Positions 1-6,592 of a DNA stretch of 14,959 nt are shown here, in pieces. The notes beneath the pieces are model-generated. The model searched no databases. It saw only the letters and a list, made by a program, of their open reading frames with translations, and was not told the origin of the DNA. Origin of the DNA: an uncultured Clostridia bacterium. GTDB taxonomy: Bacteria; Bacillota; Clostridia; Christensenellales; Aristaeellaceae. A program made the position numbers and the translations under genes. The stretch is from NCBI GenBank assembly GCA_934631025.1, contig CAKTXR010000062.1:1-14959 (forward strand), in the 5' to 3' direction. Every line of letters starts with the position of its first letter. The first letter of the stretch is position 1.

Positions 1-49
1 CCTGCGAGGGCGCTGCTAGTAGTCTAGGGCTTTGCCCGCATATGAAAAA

Positions 50-68
50 CCACCGGCTCCGCCGGTGG
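50..68. repeat. Left-end IS hairpin
   Basis: A perfect 8-bp stem, CCACCGGC at 50-57 and GCCGGTGG at 61-68, closes on a 3-base loop (TCC). In this family such a structure is the transposase-recognised left end. In IS200 the equivalent hairpin also acts as a terminator shielding tnpA from outside transcription; here that second role is only an inference. A weaker 6-bp stem of similar sequence (115-120 with 128-133) follows inside the element. Confidence 0.8.
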
Positions 69-157
69 ATGATTATTAATGCCATCAGGCAGTTGAGCGA
101 AGCGAAACAGAAAACCACCCGCTATGTGGGTGGAACACAAGAAGTTAGACACAAAAG

Positions 158-211
158 TCACCTTTCGATGTACAATAAAGTTGTTCAGGCCTATTGCACA
201 AAGAAAGGTGA
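158..211 (+). promoter_or_regulatory. tnpA leader hairpin masking the ribosome binding site
   Basis: TCACCTTTC at 158-166 is exactly complementary to GAAAGGTGA at 203-211, which contains the tnpA Shine-Dalgarno sequence (AAAGGTG, six bases before the ATG at 217). The 9-bp stem would sequester it, and a small stem (172-175 with 181-184) sits in the loop. IS200 is known to repress its transposase by an SD-masking leader hairpin; the same mechanism here is inferred from complementarity. Confidence 0.65.
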
Positions 212-216
212 AATGT

Positions 217-678
217 ATGGCAAACCAAACGAATAGTCTGGCGCATACCAAGTGGGTGTGTAAGTATCACATCGTGTTTAGTCCAAAGTATCGGAGGAAA
301 ATAATCTATAACCAGTATCGCGCAGATCTGAGGGAGATAATCAGAACGCTGTGTAAGTACAAGGGAGTGGAAATAATCGAAGGAAACATGATGCCGGATC
401 ATGTGCATCTGTTACTAAGTATACCACCAAAGATGAGCGTGTCAAGCTTTATGGGATACATGAAGGGAAAAAGCGCACTGATGATGTTTGATAAGCATGC
501 AAATTTGAAGTATAAGTTCGGGAACAGGTACTTCTGTGCGGAAGGGTAGTATGTATCGACAGTGGGACTCAATGAGACGACGATTAAGAAATATATCGAA
601 GAACAGGAGAAACACGATATAGCGTTGGATAAGCTGAGTGTCCGCGAATATGAAGACCCTTTTAAGGGTAGTAAGTAG
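217..678 (+). pseudogene. tnpA: IS200-type Y1 transposase TnpA, interrupted by an in-frame TAG
   Basis: TnpA is an HUH single-strand transposase that cuts the hairpin ends with one tyrosine. Starting at the ATG at 217 (AAAGGTG six bases upstream), the protein shows the family N-terminus, then the HUH motif H62-V-H64 within MMPDHVHLLL. Reading stops at TAG 547-549 (codon 111). The same frame then continues without a shift through YVSTVGLNE and KKYIEEQ to TAG 676-678. The tyrosine of the YxxxQ motif, the expected nucleophile, is codon 126 (592-594), so the truncated 110-residue product lacks it. Relatives usually have a tyrosine at the stop position, so one base change explains the loss. A Cys (YFCAEG) also stands where Trp is usual. 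A sequencing error or amber readthrough cannot be excluded. Full length would be about 153 residues, normal for the family. Confidence 0.85.
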
Positions 679-785
679 TACGCACGCCCTTTAAGGGGCG
701 GCAAAAGCGACAAAGGCAATAGGCTTGAACATAGTGAAAGCCAGCGCCTTGAGACGCTGGCCGGTATCATTGGGCTTTTAGCCCT
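656..785. repeat. Cluster of hairpins at and after the end of tnpA
   Basis: Four stems lie in the subterminal right part of the element. A perfect 14-base palindrome (656-669) overlaps the last tnpA codons, and a near-copy of it lies 30 bases on (686-699); both are built around CCCTTTAAGGG. A 7-bp stem follows (740-746 with 755-761), then a short stem of GGGC with GCCC flanking TTTTA (772-785). No coding frame is convincing in 679-791. The stems may be subterminal transposase sites or a structured RNA; the sequence alone does not decide. Confidence 0.55.
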
Positions 786-791
786 AGTGCA

Positions 792-814
792 AACCACCCG
801 TTTGGCGGGTGGTT
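792..814. repeat. Right-end IS hairpin
   Basis: AACCACCCG at 792-800 and CGGGTGGTT at 806-814 form a perfect 9-bp stem with a 5-base loop (TTTGG). The stem shares the CCACC/GGTGG core with the left-end hairpin, as expected if one transposase recognises both ends. Confidence 0.8.
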
Positions 815-885
815 ATGATTTATGCGCATGGGCGCTGAACATGGCTGAAAAACGACAAAATTTTGCCTTACTTGTATAAATATGC

Positions 886-914
886 TTTACGAAAGCGCCG
901 CGCTGTGATATGAT
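886..914 (+). promoter_or_regulatory. Putative sigma-A promoter of the symporter gene
   Basis: TTTACG (886-891), a 17-base spacer and TATGAT (909-914) give a plausible vegetative promoter. Transcription would begin near 921, about 26 bases before the ATG at 947. GGGAGG at 933-938 is the ribosome binding site. Confidence 0.55.
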
Positions 915-946
915 AAAGAACAGTACTTTTCTGGGAGGATGGAAAC

Positions 947-2338
947 ATGGAAAAAAAGGCGAGCAACTTTTCCGGCCAGCTGGGCTTTGTGCTGGCGGCG
1001 GCCGGAAGCGCCGTGGGCGTCGGCAATCTGTGGCGCTTTCCCTATCTGGCGGCCAAGGACGGCGGCGGGCTGTTCCTGATCGTCTATCTGGCGCTGGTGC
1101 TGACCTTCGGCTTTACGCTGCTCACATCGGACATCGCCATCGGGCGGCGCACGCAGGAGAGCGCCATCCGCGCCTATGCCAAAATCAATTCGAAGTGGAA
1201 GTTTCTGGGCATACTGACCTTCCTCGTGCCGGTGCTCATCATGACCTATTACGCGGTCATCGGCGGCTGGGTGACGAAATATGCGCTGGTTTACGTTACG
1301 GGTCAGGCGGAGGCCGCGGCGCAGGACGGCTATTTCATGGCGTTTATCACGTCGCCGGTCGCGCCGGTGGTGTTCGCGCTGCTGTTCATGGCGGTCACGT
1401 CGCTGATCGTCTATAACGGCGTGGAGGGCGGCATCGAGCGCGTGTCCAAATACATGATGCCCGTGCTGCTGGTGCTGGTGGTCTTTATCGCGGGCTATTC
1501 GCTCACGCTCAAGCGCGTGGACGAATGGGGCAATCTGCGCACCGGCCTTCAGGGACTTCTGTATTACATTACGCCGCATTTTGAAGGGCTGACGGTCGGC
1601 CGGTTTTTGCAGATCCTGCTGGACGCGATGAGTCAGCTCTTCTTCTCGCTCAGCGTGTCGATGGGCATCATGATCACCTACGGCTCCTATGTCAAGCCCG
1701 AGGTTGATCTCAACCGCGCCGTCAATCAGATCGAGGTGTTCGATACCGGTGTGGCGCTGATTGCGGGCGCGATGATCATTCCCGCCGTGTATGTGTTCAC
1801 CGGCACGGAGGGCATGAGCGCCGGCCCGAGTCTGATGTTCGTCTCGCTGCCCAAGGTGTTCCACGCCATGGGCAGGGCGGGCGTGGCCGTCGGGCTGTGC
1901 TTCTTCGTCACGACGATCTTCGCCACGCTGACCTCCTGCGTGTCCGTGCTGGAATCCATCGTGGCCAACTGCATGGAAATTTTCCACACCGGCCGCAAAA
2001 AGACCGTGCTCAATCTGACGATCCTCTATCTGGCGCTGTCCGCCGTGGTCGCGCTGGGCTACAGCCTGTTCTATTTCGAGCTGCCGCTGCCCAACGGCTC
2101 GGTCGGCCAGCTGCTCGATCTGATGGACTACATCAGCAACAGCGTCATGATGCCCTTCATCGCGCTTTTGTCCACGATATTGATCGGCTGGATCATGACG
2201 CCCGACGCAATCATCGACGAGATGGAGCGGGGCGGCAAAACGTTCCGCCGCAAGAAGATGTACGTCGTTATGATCCGCTACGTCGCGCCGGTCATGATGC
2301 TGGTGCTCTTCCTCACGTCGACCGGCATTATCAAGTGA
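947..2338 (+). CDS. Sodium-dependent transporter, NSS (SNF) family
   Basis: A 463-residue polytopic membrane protein of the neurotransmitter:sodium symporter family, which couples sodium entry to uptake of amino acids or amines across the cytoplasmic membrane. The start of the protein carries the signature of helix 1, GSAVGVGNLWRFPYL (about residues 16-30), whose unwound middle forms the sodium and substrate sites in LeuT. Many hydrophobic helices follow, ending in a helix near residues 443-460. The length fits bacterial members such as LeuT and MhsT (about 450-510). The ATG at 947 is set by GGGAGG eight bases upstream. The gene is a single transcription unit with its own promoter and a strong terminator eight bases after its stop codon. 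The substrate cannot be told from sequence; a hydrophobic amino acid is the usual guess for this group. Confidence 0.93.
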   Translation: MEKKASNFSGQLGFVLAAAGSAVGVGNLWRFPYLAAKDGGGLFLIVYLALVLTFGFTLLTSDIAIGRRTQESAIRAYAKINSKWKFLGILTFLVPVLIMTYYAVIGGWVTKYALVYVTGQAEAAAQDGYFMAFITSPVAPVVFALLFMAVTSLIVYNGVEGGIERVSKYMMPVLLVLVVFIAGYSLTLKRVDEWGNLRTGLQGLLYYITPHFEGLTVGRFLQILLDAMSQLFFSLSVSMGIMITYGSYVKPEVDLNRAVNQIEVFDTGVALIAGAMIIPAVYVFTGTEGMSAGPSLMFVSLPKVFHAMGRAGVAVGLCFFVTTIFATLTSCVSVLESIVANCMEIFHTGRKKTVLNLTILYLALSAVVALGYSLFYFELPLPNGSVGQLLDLMDYISNSVMMPFIALLSTILIGWIMTPDAIIDEMERGGKTFRRKKMYVVMIRYVAPVMMLVLFLTSTGIIK

Positions 2339-2345
2339 TTCATGC

Positions 2346-2379
2346 AAAAAAGAGAGGCGATGCGTTCGTCTCTCTTTTT
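2346..2379 (+). terminator. Rho-independent terminator of the symporter gene
   Basis: An A-rich arm with GAGAGGCGA (2346-2360) pairs with TCGTCTCTC followed by a T run (2366-2379), allowing one G-T pair, over a 5-base loop. It begins eight bases after the stop codon. Confidence 0.85.
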
Positions 2380-2608
2380 GCGTGCCTGAAAGGGCGAAAG
2401 GACTGCCGCGAATCGCGATCTCAGCGCTCCTTGACTTTCAGCCCGATAAATTCATCGGCAAGAGGGCTTTTGAGTGCAGCGGCGCGTGAAAAACGTTCAT
2501 ATGGGCGGAGGGGGGGACGGCTGACAAGGCGTTCCGCTTTTCGGATGCGGCGCGCAAATTGTCTTACCGTCGGCGATGAACGCGCGCAGGGACGCTTAAG
2601 ATATGACA
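2380..2608. other. Intergenic stretch without a recognisable gene
   Basis: Between the two terminators lie about 230 bases with no convincing coding region. The only notable points are a run of seven G (2510-2516) and an unsupported 62-codon frame on the minus strand (2421-2609) that has no recognised homologue and no clear ribosome binding site. It may be the remnant of a lost gene, but nothing proves this. Confidence 0.5.
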
Positions 2609-2635
2609 AAGGCTCCCGTGTGATGCGGGAGCCTT
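2609..2635 (-). terminator. Terminator hairpin of the carboxypeptidase gene
   Basis: AAGGCTCCCG (2609-2618) and CGGGAGCCTT (2626-2635) form a perfect 10-bp stem with a 7-base loop, eight bases beyond the minus-strand stop codon. Read on the minus strand the stem is followed by only a short T tract, so efficiency is uncertain. Confidence 0.7.
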
Positions 2636-2642
2636 GAAATGA

Positions 2643-4109
2643 TCAGCGGCGATTGCGGCGGGCGGCCGCGGCGCGCTGGCGGGCACGCTCACGGGCGCGC
2701 TTGCGGGCGCGGGCGCGGACGCGCGCGTGATGGATTGCGAGGATGATGCGCACGCAGATCAGCACGGCCAGCAGCGCGGCGAGGGCGATGAGCACCGTGT
2801 ACACCCAGTCGGGGATTTTGCTCATCAGCGCGCCGAGATAGTCGGTCTTTTCGGTGGGCACGGCGGCGACGCTGCGGTCGGACACCAGCACGGCGGTGAT
2901 GACGTCGCCGTCCTCAGGCGTGAACGTCAGCCGGCCGATGACAGTGCCCACCTCGATGGGCGCGACCAGATCGCGCGTGTACTCGATGGAGAGATGGTTT
3001 TTGAAATCCTCGAACAGCTCGCTGACGCTGCCGACGTAGGTCATCTTTTCATAGGAGCCGGAGCGGTTGATCAGCGCGCTGAGGTGGATGACGCCGCCCG
3101 AAGGGTCGTCGGCGGGCGCGCCCGATATGGGCACGGTCAGATTGAGCATGTCGTACAGCTCGGAGAAGGTGTAGGTCTTGTACTGAGAAAAGCCGTAATC
3201 AAGCAGGCGCGTCGCGTCCTGCCATTTGGCGGCGGCGAAGGTGGTGGTGCTCTTGAAGGCGACGCAGATCAGGCGCACGCCGTTTTTCTCAGCCGAGCTG
3301 ACCAGACACTGTCCGGCGGCGCTGGTCGTGCCGGTCTTGACGCCGGTCGCGCCGCTGTAGCGGTAGTCGCTGCCGTAGACCACCAGCATGTTGGAGTTCT
3401 GGATGGTGTATTCGTCGCGCATATTGGTGCGGTTCATCGTATACTGGCCGGAGCCGACGATCTTGCGCACGGCGGAATACTGCATGGCGGCCTGCGTGAT
3501 GATCGCCATGTCGCGGACGGTGGTGTAGTGGTCGTCGGCGGTGTAGCCGTGGGCGTTGGAGAAGTGCGTGCCGGTGCAGCCCAGCTCCTGAGCGCGCGCG
3601 TTCATCATGTTCACAAAGCCCTCGACGCTGCCGCCGATGAGCACGGCCACGGCGTTGGCCGCGTCGTTGCCGGAGCGCAGCATCATGCCGTAGAGCAGAT
3701 CCTGCATGGTCATTTCCTCGCCCACCTGCACGGGCACGACGGAGGAATCCGGCGGGATGTCGGCCGCCGCGTCGGGGATCTTGATGGCCTCGGACAGGTT
3801 CGGGCAGTATTCCACGGCCAGCAGCAGCGTCATGATTTTGGTCGTGCTGGCCGGATTCATGCGCGTGTCGGCGTTTTTCTCCATGAGCACGCGGCCGTCG
3901 TCCTGATTCATCAGCAGGAACGCCTGCGCGTAGAGCTGATCGGGGGTGAGCGCCTCGGGGGCCGACGCGTCGTAGGACGGAACGGATTCGTCGAAGGGCG
4001 GGAGCGTCGGCGCCGGCGTGGGCGTGGGCGAGGCCTGGGCGGACAGCGCGATGAGCAGCATGATAAGCGTCAAAAGCGCCGCCCGAACGCGAATAGAATA
4101 TGAACGCAT
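2643..4109 (-). CDS. D-alanyl-D-alanine carboxypeptidase (PBP5/DacF-like, S11 family)
   Basis: This enzyme removes the terminal D-alanine of peptidoglycan stem peptides outside the membrane. The 488-residue protein has a signal peptide (about 1-26), a Pro/Thr-rich linker (27-38) and the serine peptidase S11 domain with all active-site motifs: S88-T-T-K91, S146-G-N148 and K258-T-G260. A C-terminal PBP5-type beta domain spans about 310-420. One membrane helix (436-458) is followed by a tail of about 30 residues made almost wholly of Arg and Ala. A longer open frame runs to about 5039 but crosses the response-regulator gene. The ATG at 4109 is preferred because an AAAGGA site lies about ten bases upstream and the signal peptide begins there. 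The gene is divergent from the two-component operon. The full helix plus basic tail differs from the amphipathic anchor usual for PBP5. Confidence 0.92.
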   Translation of the reverse strand: MRSYSIRVRAALLTLIMLLIALSAQASPTPTPAPTLPPFDESVPSYDASAPEALTPDQLYAQAFLLMNQDDGRVLMEKNADTRMNPASTTKIMTLLLAVEYCPNLSEAIKIPDAAADIPPDSSVVPVQVGEEMTMQDLLYGMMLRSGNDAANAVAVLIGGSVEGFVNMMNARAQELGCTGTHFSNAHGYTADDHYTTVRDMAIITQAAMQYSAVRKIVGSGQYTMNRTNMRDEYTIQNSNMLVVYGSDYRYSGATGVKTGTTSAAGQCLVSSAEKNGVRLICVAFKSTTTFAAAKWQDATRLLDYGFSQYKTYTFSELYDMLNLTVPISGAPADDPSGGVIHLSALINRSGSYEKMTYVGSVSELFEDFKNHLSIEYTRDLVAPIEVGTVIGRLTFTPEDGDVITAVLVSDRSVAAVPTEKTDYLGALMSKIPDWVYTVLIALAALLAVLICVRIILAIHHARVRARARKRARERARQRAAAARRNRR

Positions 4110-4188
4110 GATTTCGATGATCCTTTCTGAAAAGATGAAACAGCCATGGCGGCGCGCGCCGGCTGCAAGCATAAATAAAGATATATAC

Positions 4189-4217
4189 ACTATACCACCA
4201 AACGGCGGATTTGTACA
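4189..4217 (-). promoter_or_regulatory. Putative promoter of the carboxypeptidase gene
   Basis: Read on the minus strand, TGTACA (4212-4217) and TATAGT (4189-4194) are separated by 17 bases. The -35 is weak. The resulting leader of about 75 bases contains a GC-rich hairpin (4141-4165, CAGCC with GGCTG outside and GGCG with CGCC inside). Confidence 0.45.
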
Positions 4218-4223
4218 GGGGCG

Positions 4224-4280
4224 CGGCGCGTCAAATTTCGGCGCGCCAAATACTATATAGACGCGAAAAGCGGCGCGCCG
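4224..4280. repeat. Repeated CGGCGCG motifs between the divergent promoters
   Basis: CGGCGCG occurs at 4224-4230, 4239-4247 (as CGGCGCGCC) and 4271-4280 (as CGGCGCGCCG), in otherwise AT-rich DNA between the carboxypeptidase and response-regulator promoters. The motifs could be binding sites for a shared regulator, but GC-rich palindromes of this kind can arise by chance in this genome. The intergenic region (4110-4415) holds no gene. Confidence 0.3.
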
Positions 4281-4343
4281 GTTTTTGGCGGGGCGGTTTC
4301 GCGATAAAAGAGCGTAAAATTGTAATATTTTTTTCATTTTCCA

Positions 4344-4372
4344 TTGAAATTGTGACGTTTTAAGGCTATAAT
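4344..4372 (+). promoter_or_regulatory. Sigma-A promoter of the two-component operon
   Basis: TTGAAA (4344-4349), a 17-base spacer and a perfect TATAAT (4367-4372) make the best promoter in the window. Transcription would start near 4379, and GAGGAGG (4401-4407) precedes the GTG start at 4416. Confidence 0.75.
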
Positions 4373-4415
4373 AAATGACAGAGTATTCGGCTGAACAAAT
4401 GAGGAGGACGACGCC

Positions 4416-5108
4416 GTGGCAAGAAGAATTCTGTTGGTGGACGATGAGCCGCTGATCGTCAAGGGCCTGAAATACAGTCTGGAGCAGGAAGGCTATGAAA
4501 CCGAATCGGCCGCCGACGGCGAGGAGGCGCTGGCCCGATTTTTTGGAGGGCAGTTTGATCTGATACTGCTGGACGTCATGCTGCCCAAAATGGACGGCAT
4601 CGAGGTCTGCCAGCGCATCCGCGAAAAGTCCAACGTGCCCATCATCATGCTGACCGCCAAGGGCGAGGACATGGACAAGATCATGGGTTTTGAATACGGC
4701 GCGGACGACTATATGACCAAGCCGTTCAATATCCTGGAGGTCAAGGCGCGCATCAAGTCGATCCTGCGCCGCGCGGGCGCGCAGAAGCAGGAGAACACCG
4801 CGCAGGTGCTGGTGGTGCGCAACATGACCATCAATCTGAACAGCCGCTCGGTCTCCATAGACGGGCGCGAGGTCAACCTGACCGCGAAGGAGTTCGACCT
4901 TTTGCAACTGTTTACGGCCAACCGCGGTAAGGTTTTCAGCCGCGAAAGTCTGCTGGAAACCATCTGGAAATACGATTATCTGGGCGATCTGCGCACGGTG
5001 GACGTGCATATCCGCCGTCTGCGCGAGAAGATTGAGCACAATCCCGCCCAGCCCGAGTTTATTCTCACCAAGTGGGGAGTGGGCTACTATTTCACTGACA
5101 AGGATTAA
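4416..5108 (+). CDS. Two-component response regulator, OmpR/PhoB family
   Basis: A 230-residue DNA-binding response regulator. The receiver domain (about 1-115) carries the acidic pair D9-D10, the phosphoacceptor D53, T80 and K102 (in YMTKPF). The winged-helix effector domain (about 128-228) shows the family's LTAKEFDLL segment and the recognition-helix region ending VDVHIRRLREKIE, followed by the GVGYYF hairpin. All key residues are present, so it should be functional. The start is GTG, chosen from GAGGAGG eight bases upstream; a nearby ATG at 4399 is out of frame. It is the first gene of an operon with the kinase and GerMN lipoprotein, and so is very probably phosphorylated by the kinase. 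Targets are not known; the divergent carboxypeptidase is a natural candidate. The closest named relatives by type are PhoP/WalR/MtrA-like regulators. Confidence 0.95.
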   Translation: MARRILLVDDEPLIVKGLKYSLEQEGYETESAADGEEALARFFGGQFDLILLDVMLPKMDGIEVCQRIREKSNVPIIMLTAKGEDMDKIMGFEYGADDYMTKPFNILEVKARIKSILRRAGAQKQENTAQVLVVRNMTINLNSRSVSIDGREVNLTAKEFDLLQLFTANRGKVFSRESLLETIWKYDYLGDLRTVDVHIRRLREKIEHNPAQPEFILTKWGVGYYFTDKD

Positions 5109-6567
5109 GCAGGCCGTTCATTCCTTCCGCTGGAAATTTGTCGTCGCCTATCTGCTGATTGTCTGTGTCGCGTTCTATATCGTCAGCGCGACGCTGACGC
5201 GGCTGGTAGGCGAATATCTGTTTAACCAGAAGGTGGGCAGCGAATTGCAGCTGGCGCGCGACGCGGCGGCGGCGGGCGAGGACGCGCTCTTTCAGCGGGA
5301 CGGGACGGCGCTCTATGACGCGCTCCGGCACTTTCTGAGCGGACAGGACGCACAGCGCGCGCTGGCGCTCGATCTGAACGGCGTGGTGCAGGCCGATACG
5401 CTCTCTCAGCTCAACGGCGTGCAGCTCCAGCGCCGCGAGGTGGCCGCCGTGCTCTCCGGGCAGGAGTCGGGCTACGGCTATTATCTGCGCGGCGAGGACG
5501 GTCAGCCGGTCGGCCGCTTTATTATCGGCCGGCTGAGCGGCAGCATGACCAGTCTCTACGCCGTACCCATGACGCGGGAGGGCGCGCTCATCGGCGTATT
5601 GGTGCTGGTGGCCACGTCGCAGGACGCCTACCGCGCTCTGGCCGACGTGCAGATGCAGATGCTCTCATGGCTGGCGCTGGTGGCGGTGATCGTCGTGATC
5701 ATCAGCGTGGCCATGTCGCGCTATTTCACGCGGCCCATCGCCGAGCTGAACGAGGGCATTGTGGAGATGACGCGCGGCGATTTCAGCAACCGCGTGCGCG
5801 TGCGCGGCCGCAACGAATTTGCGCAGCTGGCCGTGGCGTTCAACATGATGTGCGAGCGCATTGAGAATCTCGACAAGGCGCGCAGTCAGTTCGTCTCGAA
5901 CGCGTCGCACGAGCTGAAAACGCCGCTGAGCACGATGAAGATCCTCATCGAGACGCTGATGTATCAGTCTCCCATGGATCCGGACATGACGCGCGAGTTC
6001 CTGGGCGACATCAATAAGGAGATCGACCGGCTCAATTCGGTCATCGGAGATCTTCTGACGCTGGTCAGCATGGACGGCGGCGAAAAGAAGCTCGAGACGA
6101 AGCCGGTGGTCATTGCAGATATTTTGGGCGACAACATGCGCCGTCTCCAGCCGCTGGCGCGCGAGAAGGGCATCGAGATGACCGCGTCCCTGCGTGATCA
6201 GGCGGCGACGGTGGACGGCGACGCGAGCCGGCTGACGCAGGTGTTCTATAACCTGATGGACAACGCCATCAAGTATACGGGGCGCGGCGGCAGCGTGCGC
6301 GTCGAGATGAGCCGGCGGGATAAAAAGGTCATCGTGAAGGTGATCGATACCGGCATCGGCATTCCCAAGGAGGATCAGCTGCACATTTTCGACCGCTTCT
6401 ACCGTGTGGACAAGGCGCGTTCGCGTGAGACGGGCGGCACGGGACTGGGGCTGTCGATCGTCAAACAGATCGTGCTGCTGCACGGCGGTACGGTCACCGT
6501 GAGCAGCGAAGAGGAAAAGGGCAGCATGTTTACCGTGGAGCTGCCCGAGAGCGGCGCGAAGGCGTGA
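5032..6567 (+). CDS. Membrane sensor histidine kinase (HAMP, HisKA, HATPase_c)
   Basis: This sensor kinase is the partner of the preceding regulator. Numbered from the TTG at 5032, it has membrane helix 1 (about 36-55), an extracytoplasmic sensor region of about 150 residues, helix 2 (about 209-231), a HAMP linker (about 228-282), the HisKA dimerisation helix with phosphoacceptor H293 in NASHELKTPL, and an ATPase domain with N box (NLMDNAIKY), G1 box (DTGIGIPKED), F box (FDRFYRVD) and G2 box (GGTGLGLSI). The start is uncertain. There is no ATG or GTG before helix 1. The TTG at 5032 would overlap the regulator by 77 bases, while CTG 5095 or ATT 5104, at the regulator stop codon, would give a more typical short overlap. 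Either way translation is probably coupled to the regulator. The extracytoplasmic domain belongs to no family I recognise, so the signal is unknown. Confidence 0.93.
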   Translation: MSTIPPSPSLFSPSGEWATISLTRIKQAVHSFRWKFVVAYLLIVCVAFYIVSATLTRLVGEYLFNQKVGSELQLARDAAAAGEDALFQRDGTALYDALRHFLSGQDAQRALALDLNGVVQADTLSQLNGVQLQRREVAAVLSGQESGYGYYLRGEDGQPVGRFIIGRLSGSMTSLYAVPMTREGALIGVLVLVATSQDAYRALADVQMQMLSWLALVAVIVVIISVAMSRYFTRPIAELNEGIVEMTRGDFSNRVRVRGRNEFAQLAVAFNMMCERIENLDKARSQFVSNASHELKTPLSTMKILIETLMYQSPMDPDMTREFLGDINKEIDRLNSVIGDLLTLVSMDGGEKKLETKPVVIADILGDNMRRLQPLAREKGIEMTASLRDQAATVDGDASRLTQVFYNLMDNAIKYTGRGGSVRVEMSRRDKKVIVKVIDTGIGIPKEDQLHIFDRFYRVDKARSRETGGTGLGLSIVKQIVLLHGGTVTVSSEEEKGSMFTVELPESGAKA

Positions 6568-6592
6568 GAACGCGGCGGAGGATAAGGACAGT

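Larger units (their letters stand above)
42..822 (+). mobile_element. IS200/IS605-family insertion sequence (tnpA only)
   Basis: A compact element with one Y1 transposase gene, no tnpB, and imperfect-palindrome hairpins near both ends, which is the standard IS200-type layout. The left end carries a perfect 8-bp stem (50-57 with 61-68) and the right end a perfect 9-bp stem (792-800 with 806-814). There are no terminal inverted repeats and no obvious target duplication, as expected for single-strand transposition. The DNA is visibly AT-richer than the chromosome beyond about 940, which supports horizontal arrival. The outer limits are approximate (about 40-45 on the left, 815-830 on the right), because these elements leave no duplication and the empty site is not available. 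The element sits upstream of the symporter gene without interrupting a recognisable gene. Confidence 0.85.

Noticed and set aside
547..549. A general TAG recoding of the organism or a phage
   Set aside because: The transposase itself ends at a TAG (676-678) and scpB and the DUF2232-flanking lipoprotein also end at TAG, so TAG is used as a normal stop here.
42..822. A retron, HEARO-type or omega RNA system around the IS hairpins
   Set aside because: There is no reverse transcriptase, tnpB or nuclease gene, and no recognisable conserved RNA core. The hairpins are explained by IS200-type ends and leader.
887..2347. Long minus-strand frame antisense to the symporter
   Set aside because: Its His/Asp/Arg-rich composition is typical of the shadow frame of a GC-rich gene, and the plus strand has a clear family match. 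The same reasoning removes the long antisense frames over the kinase, dnaB and the minus-strand pair.
2510..2516. Phase-variable G tract
   Set aside because: Seven G bases lie in a gap with no promoter or coding frame they could switch.
2421..2609. A 62-codon minus-strand open frame in the gap after the symporter terminator
   Set aside because: It has no recognised homologue, no clear ribosome binding site and atypical composition. It may be a chance frame in GC-rich DNA.
4110..5039. N-terminal extension of the carboxypeptidase frame across the response regulator
   Set aside because: The signal peptide and ribosome binding site set the start at 4109; the extension is antisense to a well-supported gene.
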